From Oscillospiraceae bacterium (GTDB lineage Bacteria > Bacillota > Clostridia > Oscillospirales > Ruminococcaceae), in contig JAFSAW010000009.1 in NCBI GenBank assembly GCA_017442085.1, forward strand, positions 1 through 60,238: a stretch of 60,238 nucleotides of DNA, in the 5' to 3' direction. Positions 8,465 through 16,944 of the stretch are shown one piece after another. Both the position numbers and the translations under genes were made by a program. The notes under the pieces were generated by a model, which made no database searches, had not been told where the DNA came from, and saw only the letters and a list, made by a program, of their open reading frames with translations. Positions within the stretch are counted from its first letter, which is position 1; each line of letters opens with the position of its first letter.

Positions 8465-9872
8465 TTTTATTTAATGTTCTCCAGCTTGATTTCAAAAAAA
8501 TATCCGTAAGTTTGCCCATATTTTCTGCTGTAAAACCAGGTATGAAACTGTTTTTGCCTGTATTGACTGCAGCTATATTAAGTGCCAGAAATACAAAGGA
8601 AAATGCAAAACCTACCGCACCCCACAAACCTGATGCAACTAGAAATATTATTCTTAAAGCAATTACCGCTTCATAGAATGACGGCACAACAAATGACATT
8701 ATTGTGCTAACGGCGCATATTATCAGTATTGCGGAACCTATAAGTCCTGCATTTACTGCTGAATCACCGATAATAAGTGCAGCTACAAATGACACTGTGT
8801 GCCCTATAGCTTTTGGCAGGCGCAATCCCGCTTCTTTTATTATTTCCAGGGTTATAATTATAAGCACTGCTTCCATAAAAAGCGGCAGTGGTGTTGAATT
8901 TTTAGAGGAAAAAATAAAAAACACCAGTTTCTGCGGCAGATTTTCAGGGGCAAAATCCGCAAGACATATATAAAACCCGGGCAGCATAACCGAAACTGCA
9001 AAGGCAAAATATCTCATAAGTTTTGTAAACGAAACAAAGTATGGCCTTTGGGAATAATCATCACTTGTATAAAAATGCTCTGCAAAAGTAAAGGGATATA
9101 TAAGTGCAAATGGGCATCCGTCAGCAATAATACCTATTTTGCCTTCACATATTTTTGCCGACAGAACATCAGGTTTTTCTGTATATGACACCGCACTGAA
9201 CAGCGAGCCCTTGGTAGTATCTATAAAAGGGGCAAGAAAACCACTTTCCGTTACTATCGGAATATCAATCCCATTTAACCTTTCTTTAACCTTTTCCAGC
9301 ATTTTTGGATTATAAAAATCAGTATGGTAATATATAGAGATTTCTGTTTTGGTTACACTGCCCACCTGCATTGTCTCTATCACAAGACCTTTGCTGCGTA
9401 TTCTGCGGCGGATAAGTGCCATATTTTTTCTGCCGGTATCGCAAAAACTTTCCCGTGTTCCACGCAGACTGCCTTCTGCTTCAGGTGCCTGAACACTTCT
9501 TGCAGGATATCCCTGTGCGGGTGCAACCAGTGCTTTATCAACGCCGTCTATCAAAATGATACTGAACCCTGCTGTAAGAAAAAACAGCACCTTTTCAAAT
9601 GTTTGTGCCGGCTGACTGTTAAAAGGTATGGTTGTCCTGTTTGATATATAATCAAAAATTTCATCTGCTGTAAAATCCGACTTCAGATTGTTCAGCGGTT
9701 TTAAGTTTACCTGCCACAGATTTGTTATATTGGTCAGGTCCTCGCACATAACAAGGGCTGCCTTGTGCCCCAAAATAAGAATTTCCTTTTCAAAATAGTC
9801 TGCTGAATTTCCAAAAAACTCTTTTATACAAAGCAGATTTTTATCCAGTTCTTTAAACAGATGTTTCTCCAA
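8445..9872 (-). CDS. GerA-family spore germination protein
   Basis: A subunit of a GerA-type germinant receptor. The soluble N-terminal domain contains the family hallmark around residues 117-143 (PARSVQAPEAEGSLRGTRESF, i.e. R-x2-x-P-xx-E-x-x-x-RGxREgF). The C-terminal half carries about five membrane helices with the typical PLPLFMEAVLI and LPKAIGHTVSFVAALIIGDSAV segments. Length 475 is normal. The start is a TTG behind GAGGTGA. It opens the operon gerA-gerB-gerC, likely SigG-controlled, but I could not identify a SigG promoter with confidence. Confidence 0.92.
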   Translation of the reverse strand: MEKHLFKELDKNLLCIKEFFGNSADYFEKEILILGHKAALVMCEDLTNITNLWQVNLKPLNNLKSDFTADEIFDYISNRTTIPFNSQPAQTFEKVLFFLTAGFSIILIDGVDKALVAPAQGYPARSVQAPEAEGSLRGTRESFCDTGRKNMALIRRRIRSKGLVIETMQVGSVTKTEISIYYHTDFYNPKMLEKVKERLNGIDIPIVTESGFLAPFIDTTKGSLFSAVSYTEKPDVLSAKICEGKIGIIADGCPFALIYPFTFAEHFYTSDDYSQRPYFVSFTKLMRYFAFAVSVMLPGFYICLADFAPENLPQKLVFFIFSSKNSTPLPLFMEAVLIIITLEIIKEAGLRLPKAIGHTVSFVAALIIGDSAVNAGLIGSAILIICAVSTIMSFVVPSFYEAVIALRIIFLVASGLWGAVGFAFSFVFLALNIAAVNTGKNSFIPGFTAENMGKLTDIFLKSSWRTLNKNDKRIQ

Positions 9873-9950
9873 ATAAAATCACCTCTGCAATATTATTGCC
9901 GTCTGATTATTTTCTAACCATATAAGCAATAATAATCACGAGGTGATTTT

Positions 9951-10607
9951 GTGTTTTCTGTTATTTTAAGAACGCTGATAATGTATATCCTTATAATATT
10001 TGCAATGAGAATTATGGGCAAAAAAAATCTGGGCGAATTTCAACCCAGCGACCTTGTATCTACCATTCTTATATCAAATCTTACTTCTGTAATCATAGAA
10101 GAACCCCATCTGCCTCTGGCTTACTCTATAAGTGCAATTGCAATAATAATGAGTCTTGAGGTTTTCATTGCCCTGATATCGCAGAAGAACGAAAAGTTCT
10201 CTCATATTACACAGGGAAAATCAAAAATTCTTGTACAGAATGGCGTTATAAATCAGCGTACACTGAAAGAACTGCGTTTTTCGGTTGATGATGTACTTGA
10301 AGCTTTGAGAAGCAAGGATATTTTTTATATCGAAGAAGCCTGCCTTGCCATTGTAGAGACAAACGGAACAATAAATGTATACAAAGACCCAAATGCAAAT
10401 ACCAATATCGAAAAATGCGCTGTGCCTGCATTGCCGGTGATTATAGACAGCAGAATAATTTATCAGAATCTTTTAACCGTAAACAGCACTCAGAAAAAAC
10501 TTGACGACATACTTAAGAAAAAAAATATTGTAAAAGACAATATTTTGCTTATGACTATGGACGGTGCGGGTAAATACAACATAACTCTTAAGGAGGCTTT
10601 AAATTGA
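9951..10607 (+). CDS. DUF421 (YetF-like) membrane protein
   Basis: Membrane protein of 218 residues. Three N-terminal helices hold RIMGKKNLGEFQPSDLVSTILISNL, the DUF421 signature. A soluble C-terminal domain with LRFSVDDVLEALRSKDIFYIEEACLAIVETNG matches the YetF C-terminal domain. Its biochemical function is unknown; in Firmicutes such genes often belong to sporulation regulons. The GTG start follows GAGGTGA. It is divergent from gerA with about 78 bases between and overlaps the next gene by four bases. Confidence 0.88.
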   Translation: MFSVILRTLIMYILIIFAMRIMGKKNLGEFQPSDLVSTILISNLTSVIIEEPHLPLAYSISAIAIIMSLEVFIALISQKNEKFSHITQGKSKILVQNGVINQRTLKELRFSVDDVLEALRSKDIFYIEEACLAIVETNGTINVYKDPNANTNIEKCAVPALPVIIDSRIIYQNLLTVNSTQKKLDDILKKKNIVKDNILLMTMDGAGKYNITLKEALN

Positions 10608-10948
10608 AACACGCCATTATTTCCGCCATATGTGTTGTTCTTGTTCTGGCATACAGTTTTTTTACTATGCTGTATGTAAATGATTTCAGCAGACAGATTA
10701 ACGGTCAGCTGACTGCATCTGCCGAAACAGGATACATTGACACTGACAAAATCAAAGACATCTATGAAGATAAAAAATCTGTGCTGACTTTTATTTTAAA
10801 CCGCGACCATACAGATGAAATGGAAAATATAATTACAAATCTTGACAGCGCTGTCAAATATAACGATAAAAAAGATATTTCAACAAATATATCTCTGTTA
10901 AAAACTGCATTGGACGGAATTGTAAAATCCAACAGCTTTACCATATAA
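10604..10948 (+). CDS. DUF4363 small membrane-anchored protein
   Basis: Protein of 114 residues with one N-terminal membrane helix (residues about 5-25) followed by a helical extracytoplasmic domain rich in charged residues. It matches the DUF4363 type that pairs with DUF421. It starts at TTG, overlapping the stop of the DUF421 gene (TTGA) behind GGAGG, so the two are translationally coupled. Function unknown; the pairing suggests a subunit or partner of the DUF421 protein. Confidence 0.8.
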   Translation: MKHAIISAICVVLVLAYSFFTMLYVNDFSRQINGQLTASAETGYIDTDKIKDIYEDKKSVLTFILNRDHTDEMENIITNLDSAVKYNDKKDISTNISLLKTALDGIVKSNSFTI

Positions 10949-11015
10949 GCAACAAAACAGCATCTTCACCAATGCGTTCTCCCTACATGAAAGCATAAAC
11001 ACAGCCTGCATCGCA

Positions 11016-11055
11016 AAAAAAATATCCCCATCAAAACCTGATGGGGATTTATGTT
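11016..11055. terminator. Bidirectional terminator between DUF4363 and nrdR
   Basis: Ten-base arms ATCCCCATCA (11024-11033) and TGATGGGGAT (11039-11048). A-rich on the left and T-rich on the right, it serves the converging genes on both strands. Confidence 0.85.
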
Positions 11056-11106
11056 TTCTTATTTATATGCCGCTAAGTGCTGTTTGATGTGTTATATAAT
11101 TTGGTT

Positions 11107-11571
11107 TTAATTATCTGATTTTTTCTTCATAAGCTCACTGAGTTCTTCAAAAAATGTGTTTATATCACTGAACTGGCGGTATACAGATGCAAAACGAACA
11201 TAAGCAACCTCGTCAAGCTTTTTAAGTTCGTCCATTACCATTTCGCCTATCTCTATAGAAGAAACCTCTGTTTTAAGGCTGTTAACCAATCTATATTCAA
11301 TATTGTCTGCTGCCTTTTCCAGATCCTGTGTGGAAACAGGACGTTTTTCGCAGGATTTAACCATACCGGACAGAATTTTATCACGGTTGAATGCCTGAAT
11401 TGAACCATCTTTTTTAACAACCATAATAGGCGTAAGTTCTACAATTTCAAAGGTTGTAAAACGTATCTGACAGGACATACATTCTCTGCGGCGGCGTATT
11501 CTCTGATTATCTTCCGTAGGTCTGGAATCGATAACCTTGCTGTCTGTATTTCCGCAAAATGGACATTTCAT
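11107..11571 (-). CDS. nrdR: Transcriptional repressor NrdR
   Basis: Repressor of ribonucleotide reductase genes that senses ATP/dATP. The N-terminal zinc ribbon has C3, C6, C31 and C34; the motif [19 protein letters not shown] is the family fingerprint. Residues about 46-136 form an ATP-cone domain. The 154-residue length is standard. No ribonucleotide reductase gene lies in the window. It has its own promoter and ends at a bidirectional terminator. Confidence 0.97.
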   Translation of the reverse strand: MKCPFCGNTDSKVIDSRPTEDNQRIRRRRECMSCQIRFTTFEIVELTPIMVVKKDGSIQAFNRDKILSGMVKSCEKRPVSTQDLEKAADNIEYRLVNSLKTEVSSIEIGEMVMDELKKLDEVAYVRFASVYRQFSDINTFFEELSELMKKKSDN

Positions 11572-11605
11572 AACTTAACCCTCTCGTTTGTTAAATATAT
11601 ATTTA

Positions 11606-11634
11606 AGTATATTATTTTCAAAAGTAATATTCAA
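11606..11634 (-). promoter_or_regulatory. Probable nrdR promoter
   Basis: Minus strand TTGAAT (11629-11634), 17-base spacer, TATACT (11606-11611), between the upstream isomerase stop and nrdR. Confidence 0.6.
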
Positions 11635-11639
11635 GTGTT

Positions 11640-12419
11640 TCAGACATATTTTTCAAGTTTATGCAGTGTATTTACCAGCTGCATATCACCTTTTATCACA
11701 GGTGAATACAGTTCTACCAATGCAGCTTCTGCAGTTGTGTTTTCTTTAAGATATCTGAAAAATCTGTCAAAGCCAAAGCTGCCGTCAAATGGCACAAGAC
11801 TGTGTGTTCTACCCTTGTAGTCGCTGATATGCACATGGCTTATTCTGTCTTTTACAAGGTCAAGTATTCTGTAAATGCTCTGACGTGCTTTTACCGCCTG
11901 TTTTATATCAAATGTAAATTTGATATCCTTATCAGCATATTTTAAAAATTCTTCTATATTTTTTATATATCCGCACTTAAAATTATAAACATTTTCCTGG
12001 GAAATATATACACCGTACTCTCTGGCCCTGCGGGAAAGCCTGTTGAGATTATCACAGTATCTGCGCATATCCATAAAGTCATACGACATAAGACAGCCGT
12101 GCATAACAACATATTTACATCCAAGAATGTTGCATGCTTTGAAATATGCTTCGTAAAGCTGTATGCTGTCCTCAAGTTTATAATCAAACTTTGAAAAAAA
12201 CATAAAGCTTTCAATAGCCGATGTATACGGATGTATAGAAACTATCTGCATACCATAGCTGTCAGCTATTCTTTTAATCTTTAAAAGATATTCTTCTTCA
12301 AGCTCGCTGTGGGTATTAAAAAATATCTCTATATATTTTGCACCAAGTCTGCCTGCTTTTTCCACTGCCAAAGTGGTTTCCAGAGGAAAGAAGCAGCCTG
12401 TGGAAAGTCCGATTTTCAA
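11640..12419 (-). CDS. Sugar phosphate isomerase/epimerase-like TIM barrel
   Basis: TIM-barrel protein of the AP endonuclease family 2 / xylose isomerase-like superfamily, about 259 residues. Segments such as KIGLSTGCFFPLE, AKYIEIFFN, KYVVMHGCL, ISQENVYN, FTFDIKQA and HVHISDYKG mark successive strands carrying metal ligands (H, E, D, H). The substrate is unknown. I use the TTG at 12419, eight bases after GGAG; the in-frame GTG at 12428 overlaps that ribosome binding site. A perfect inverted repeat overlaps the -35 region. Confidence 0.82.
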   Translation of the reverse strand: MKIGLSTGCFFPLETTLAVEKAGRLGAKYIEIFFNTHSELEEEYLLKIKRIADSYGMQIVSIHPYTSAIESFMFFSKFDYKLEDSIQLYEAYFKACNILGCKYVVMHGCLMSYDFMDMRRYCDNLNRLSRRAREYGVYISQENVYNFKCGYIKNIEEFLKYADKDIKFTFDIKQAVKARQSIYRILDLVKDRISHVHISDYKGRTHSLVPFDGSFGFDRFFRYLKENTTAEAALVELYSPVIKGDMQLVNTLHKLEKYV

Positions 12420-12439
12420 AATTCTCACTCCTTTTTAAC

Positions 12440-12468
12440 AGTATATACCAAATTTCCAAAAATGGAAA
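12440..12468 (-). promoter_or_regulatory. Promoter with overlapping inverted repeat upstream of the isomerase
   Basis: Minus strand TTTCCA (12463-12468), 17-base spacer, TATACT (12440-12445). The palindrome TTTCCA-N4-TGGAAA (12453-12468) covers the -35 and is a candidate operator. Confidence 0.45.
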
Positions 12469-12531
12469 CATATCATTATATATATTTTTTCATCTGTATG
12501 TGTAAAAAATAAGAAAAATTATTCAATGTAT

Positions 12532-12560
12532 TTGATATTTGCATATACATTGTATATAAT
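12532..12560 (+). promoter_or_regulatory. Sigma-A promoter of the PH-domain gene
   Basis: TTGATA (12532-12537), 17-base spacer, TATAAT (12555-12560), 30 bases before the ATG. Confidence 0.75.
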
Positions 12561-12590
12561 TAAATAAAAAGTGTAATGAGGAGGTTTGTT

Positions 12591-13094
12591 ATGGAAGACA
12601 AAAAGATTAAATGCGGTGATATCCGTGTTGCTATGGAAGAAGAACCTGTTATATGGATGGACCGAAAGCGCATCACAATTTTTGCTTTGCCCTGGACATT
12701 TACAAAATATGAACTGACCCCTTCCCGCCTTGTAATTTCCACAGGTTTTCTCAATCAGAAAGAAGAAGAAATCCGCCTCTACCGTGTTAAAGATGTTACA
12801 TATACACAGTCTTTAATTGAAAGAATCGGCGGTACAGGCACTTTGAGAATAGTTTCAAATGACGCTTCTGTGCCGGAAATTCATCTTGACCACATTAAAA
12901 ATGCACGCAAGGTTAAAGATGTTATATCCCAGTCTGTTGAAGTTGCGCGCAGAGAAAACGGCGTAAGAACCTCTGAACTTATGGGAGGCGGCCCGGGTCC
13001 GATGTTTGATATGGATAACGGCGGTGCCGAATCTTTTGGTCCGTCACTTGTACCTGATTTTGACGGCAACGGCATAGACGACAGAACCGAATAA
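12591..13094 (+). CDS. Bacterial PH-domain protein with acidic tail
   Basis: Soluble protein of 167 residues. Residues about 18-118 form a bacterial PH (YdbS/bPH_2-type) domain: YELTPSRLVISTGFLNQKEEEI and LYRVKDVTYTQSLIERIGGTGTL are typical strands. The usual membrane helices of the family are absent. A glycine-rich linker leads to a tail ending PDFDGNGIDDRTE, which has calcium-loop spacing (D156, D158, N160, D163). The ATG at 12591 follows GAGGAGG; the frame extends 15 bases upstream without a site. Function unknown. Confidence 0.8.
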   Translation: MEDKKIKCGDIRVAMEEEPVIWMDRKRITIFALPWTFTKYELTPSRLVISTGFLNQKEEEIRLYRVKDVTYTQSLIERIGGTGTLRIVSNDASVPEIHLDHIKNARKVKDVISQSVEVARRENGVRTSELMGGGPGPMFDMDNGGAESFGPSLVPDFDGNGIDDRTE

Positions 13095-13105
13095 TTAAAT
13101 TTCAT

Positions 13106-13153
13106 ACGTACTGACACACGAAAAGCATACTTTCTTGTGTTAGTACGTTTTTT
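13106..13153 (+). terminator. Terminator after the PH-domain gene
   Basis: Thirteen-base arms, 13106-13118 and 13136-13148, with one G-U pair, followed by a run of T (13148-13153). Confidence 0.9.
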
Positions 13154-13189
13154 GTGCTATAATTTTTATAATTATGCAAATGAAAGGTT

Positions 13190-14983
13190 GTGGACAGTAT
13201 TAACCTTAACAATGTAAAAAACAATGACAAGCTTATAACTGCTGTTCTGGGCGGTTTGATTGGCCTGATTGTATTTCTTGCAGTTTACGGATTGGCACCG
13301 CTGAACCCCACAAATGATGTTTTTGTATTAAGCGGTTATCTTGAAAAAGACGTTGCACAGCATTATGCAGGCTGGAAGCTTTTCCGCAACAGCCCCTGGA
13401 GTTTTCCCTTTGGTGTTGGTGCTGACATAGAATTTCCATACGGCAACAGTGTTTCCTATACTGACTCTATACCGCTGTTTGCAATATTTTTTAAAGCAAT
13501 AAGAAATATCTTACCTGATACTTTCCAGTATTTTGGAATATTTGTAATGCTTTGTTTTGTGCTTCAGGGTGTTTTCGGGGCATTGCTTACATCTCTGTTT
13601 GCAGAATGCAAAGTGTACCGTTCTATCGGTGCTTTAATTTTCAGCCTTGCACCTGTAATGGTTGAACGTGCATTCCGCCACTGTGCACTTACTGCGCATT
13701 TTCTTATTCTTGCAGCCCTGTACTACTACTTTAAAAACCGCAGAAAAACAAAATGGAGCTATATTCCGTTTTATATTATAAATGCACTTGCAATAACTAT
13801 ACACCCCTATTTTCTGCCTTTTACATTTGCAGTTATGTTTGCATTTGCTGTGGAAGATTTTATCATAGGCAAAAGCTGGTGGAAGCCTTGGGTTAACATA
13901 ATTTTAAGCATATGTATAACTTTGGGCGTTGGATACTGTATAGGTGCATTTTACAGCGGCGAAGTGCTTGGTGCTGTGGGTTACGGTTATTTCAGTATGA
14001 ACCTTAACAGCTTTATAAACCCTGTCAGTCCTCATTTTGACGGTGAGCACAACTGGTCACAGTTTTTATCCGACCGCAGTTACTTTGGCGGACAGAACGA
14101 AGGGTTCAACTATCTTGGTATCGGTGTGATAGCTGCTGCCGCTTTAAGCTTTATTATTGTAATTATTACTCAATTCAAAAACACCTTTAAATTTATTTTT
14201 AACCGGTTTGGTATTATTTTTTCAACAGTATGTCTTACAGTATTTGCTTTCAGCAATGCAGTATACTGGAATGATAATCTGCTTATGGAAATTAACTGGG
14301 GAGAAAAGCTTGAACTTATGTTCGGTATGTTCCGTGCAACAGGCCGCTTTGGCTGGCTGCTGTTCTATCTGATTACACTGCTTGCTTTGTACGGCATTTA
14401 TTCTGCTGTAAAAAAACCTGCAATTGCCTGTGCAATAATTCTGCCCTTTGCTGCGCTGCAGATTTATGATTTAAGTGGTGTTCTGGCTGAAAAACACGAT
14501 TATTTCCATAATTTTTCTGCTGAAAACCGTCAGTATAAAGAGCTTGTGGCACAGCATCCGTTCTGGGAAGATGCAATACAGAAGGTTGACGGTGTTATAG
14601 AAGTTGAAGATGATATCCACAATCCGCTGTTCGGTAATGGTATGATAGACATTGCTTCTCTTTGCGGAACTTATGATAAACCTATCAGCTCTGCTTTCTG
14701 TGCAAGGTTTAATTACCACGAAAGATATGCGGTAATGGAGAAAGAAATTCTTGATTTCAGACAGGGGCTGTACAGCAATTATCTGTATATAATGGATATG
14801 GAAATATTTAACGATACCTATTATCTTACAAAACACGACAGATGTCAGACATTTATTGTTGACGGTCAGGTTGCTATGCTTCCATTTGCCTATACTGAAG
14901 AAGAAATTGCAGAATTTATTGAATTTGGCAATTTTGAAGAGATAGACTATGATGATGTTGTAAGCAATCATGATGATAAATAA
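13190..14983 (+). CDS. DUF6311 polytopic membrane protein
   Basis: Large membrane protein of 597 residues with roughly ten helices and a soluble C-terminal domain of about 150 residues. The N-terminal pattern, with a loop DVAQHYAGWKLFRNSPW followed by FPFGVGADIEFPYGNSVSYTDSIPL, fits DUF6311, which resembles GT-C glycosyltransferases. The acidic loop residues could be catalytic, but no activity is known. The start is a GTG at 13190 with a weak AAAGG site. It is a single-gene unit between terminators. Confidence 0.72.
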   Translation: MDSINLNNVKNNDKLITAVLGGLIGLIVFLAVYGLAPLNPTNDVFVLSGYLEKDVAQHYAGWKLFRNSPWSFPFGVGADIEFPYGNSVSYTDSIPLFAIFFKAIRNILPDTFQYFGIFVMLCFVLQGVFGALLTSLFAECKVYRSIGALIFSLAPVMVERAFRHCALTAHFLILAALYYYFKNRRKTKWSYIPFYIINALAITIHPYFLPFTFAVMFAFAVEDFIIGKSWWKPWVNIILSICITLGVGYCIGAFYSGEVLGAVGYGYFSMNLNSFINPVSPHFDGEHNWSQFLSDRSYFGGQNEGFNYLGIGVIAAAALSFIIVIITQFKNTFKFIFNRFGIIFSTVCLTVFAFSNAVYWNDNLLMEINWGEKLELMFGMFRATGRFGWLLFYLITLLALYGIYSAVKKPAIACAIILPFAALQIYDLSGVLAEKHDYFHNFSAENRQYKELVAQHPFWEDAIQKVDGVIEVEDDIHNPLFGNGMIDIASLCGTYDKPISSAFCARFNYHERYAVMEKEILDFRQGLYSNYLYIMDMEIFNDTYYLTKHDRCQTFIVDGQVAMLPFAYTEEEIAEFIEFGNFEEIDYDDVVSNHDDK

Positions 14984-15102
14984 AACATAGTTGGATTATC
15001 TACTCAACATATTGTAATTTTAAACAATTATGCATATCCATATGGATTAATAGAAGTTAACAAATCGAAAACAATTAATTAAAAAACATCATTACACATC
15101 AT

Positions 15103-15141
15103 AACCAAGCTGTAACTATGTGGTTGACAGCTTGGTTTTTT
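15103..15141 (+). terminator. Terminator after DUF6311 gene
   Basis: Eleven-base arms AACCAAGCTGT (15103-15113) and ACAGCTTGGTT (15127-15137), then a T run. Confidence 0.85.
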
Positions 15142-15254
15142 AGAAAATATCACTTAAGCATATTCTTTTTTATTTATGCAAAACCGCGAAATCATCTTGC
15201 TCTATGCTATTGATTTATCCTGCCATTTTTAAGTGGCATTTCACATATATTATG

Positions 15255-15318
15255 ATTTAAATAAAAATACCCCATGATTAGACTTTGGATTTTTGTCCGT
15301 CTTCCCAGGAGGTATTTT
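15255..15318 (-). terminator. Complex hairpin, possible terminator of the leftward membrane protein gene
   Basis: Outer arms AAAATACC and GGTATTTT enclose inner arms AGAC/GTCT and GGA/TCC. On the minus strand the structure lies after the stop at 15385 and ends in a T-rich stretch. It is more elaborate than the window's other terminators and could be a remnant element. Confidence 0.4.
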
Positions 15319-15384
15319 ATCATTTTAATTGTCCTTTATTATTTATTTTTTCAAATATAAATTTTTAATTATATTAAACGCTTC

Positions 15385-16926
15385 TTAATATTTATTAATC
15401 CTACAATGCCTTTTTTTAGTCTCGAATAACAACTGTGCTTCATATAAACCATTGGCAGATAAAGGTATAAGAAAAAAGATATATGTATATACATACTGAC
15501 TTTTTGTTTCCCATAATATATGGAACAGAATACCGCCTATCAGATATATTATAGGCAACAGCTGATTTACACAATTATCATCATAATGAATATTTCTCTT
15601 GAATTTACAAAAACTGTTTATTGCTGCAAATAAAAGAATATTAACTACAGCTATATTGCAAACAGATACATAAATATAAAAGCTTTTTCCCGATGAATAC
15701 AGGTTTTTTAATAAATTTGTTTTTACAAAATCACCATTATCATCTATCGGGCCTGACCACACTGACTGAAATGTTGAATCGCACCAAGTTGAAACAAACT
15801 TTTTATAAAAAAACCACACTGAATATTTAGGATTTTCAACGAAATTATCTATTTTTGACAAAATTTCTTCCTTGGCAATCTTCGCGGATTCTTCACTGTC
15901 ATAATTTGTCTGAGTATACACTTCATCATTATATCCTGTATACCATCCCGGTGCCCTTGTTCCTTCCTGAAGCCCCATAGCTATATACAATAATTTAGGT
16001 TCACCACTGTATATTTCGACATCTTTGACATTTTCATAATAAATCTTTAATGCTCCAGAAGAACACAATATCACAAATGCCATACATATTATAGCAATAA
16101 AAGGCATTGTGGTTCGTTTGTTAATGATATGAACGATACACATTACTATTATTGCCAGACAAAAAATCATATAATTATTTCTTATCAGTACAGATATGGA
16201 AGAACATATTACTGCTATAAGAATATAATGCAATTTTTCTGATTTTAAATATTTTAACAACATATATGCAGCTATAAGCATAAAAGAAAGCCCTGCTGTA
16301 TGTCCGTATGGAAAAACCACAAATAATAACTGCGGCAAAAACAAAAAAGAAAAAATCATAACATATTTATTTACTGTTTCATTTTTATCGAACAATATAT
16401 CGGTAATTTTCATCAAAAAATAGTTAATCAGTAATGTATGTATAAGATTTGCTATATACACTGTGTATACCGAATCGTAAATTTTCAAAAGCAAACTTTC
16501 ATACACTGACAGTCCCAATTGATGCGGATGTCTGGATAAATATCCTCCTAAATCAAATACCGAATAGTTATTTGCATTCAAAGCTCTGGAAATATCAAAC
16601 ACTACTGCTGCATCTGCCTTTAACACCGGCTCAACATTAACTATAAGGTATATGCCTACGACAATATACACTGCACTAAAAATAGCAAAAAGCATGTTAG
16701 CTTTAATGTTACTTAACATATGCTTTAAAAATAATACCAAAGCAATTATCAGTGCTGCACTGAAGAAATAATTATATTTATGTATATAAAAATTCACATA
16801 TTCTCCGGAATTGTTTGTTACTACAATTTTATTTACAGCACATAAGAAAAACATCAAAATAAATATTATTCCACTAATAATATATGAAAATTTACATATA
16901 TAGAATGATATCCGATTTGTTTTCAT
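15385..16926 (-). CDS. GT-C-like polytopic membrane protein
   Basis: Membrane protein of 513 residues with about 11-12 helices and a large loop (about 300-400) of mixed composition. The loop after the third helix has KADAAVVFDISRAL and SRHPHQLGLSVYESLLLK, resembling the acidic catalytic loop of membrane glycosyltransferases of the GT39/GT83 type; its substrate cannot be read. The stretch is strikingly AT-rich beside its neighbours: only 11 of 60 bases at 16201-16260 are G or C. ATG at 16926 follows GGAAAG. Confidence 0.65.
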   Translation of the reverse strand: MKTNRISFYICKFSYIISGIIFILMFFLCAVNKIVVTNNSGEYVNFYIHKYNYFFSAALIIALVLFLKHMLSNIKANMLFAIFSAVYIVVGIYLIVNVEPVLKADAAVVFDISRALNANNYSVFDLGGYLSRHPHQLGLSVYESLLLKIYDSVYTVYIANLIHTLLINYFLMKITDILFDKNETVNKYVMIFSFLFLPQLLFVVFPYGHTAGLSFMLIAAYMLLKYLKSEKLHYILIAVICSSISVLIRNNYMIFCLAIIVMCIVHIINKRTTMPFIAIICMAFVILCSSGALKIYYENVKDVEIYSGEPKLLYIAMGLQEGTRAPGWYTGYNDEVYTQTNYDSEESAKIAKEEILSKIDNFVENPKYSVWFFYKKFVSTWCDSTFQSVWSGPIDDNGDFVKTNLLKNLYSSGKSFYIYVSVCNIAVVNILLFAAINSFCKFKRNIHYDDNCVNQLLPIIYLIGGILFHILWETKSQYVYTYIFFLIPLSANGLYEAQLLFETKKRHCRINKY

Positions 16927-16944
16927 ACTGCTTTCCTTTTAATG

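Larger units (their letters stand above)
14984..15384. other. 400-base AT-rich intergenic region with hairpins
   Basis: No reading frame with a ribosome binding site is visible. It holds the DUF6311 terminator (15103-15141), a short stem TGCCA/TGGCA near 15227, and an elaborate stem about 15255-15315 described separately. The palindrome ATCCATATGGAT near 15038 is unexplained. Confidence 0.6.

Noticed and set aside
9876..9951. 11-base inverted repeat AAAATCACCTC / GAGGTGATTTT between gerA and DUF421
   Set aside because: Each arm is simply the ribosome binding site of one of the two divergent genes, so the symmetry follows from function.
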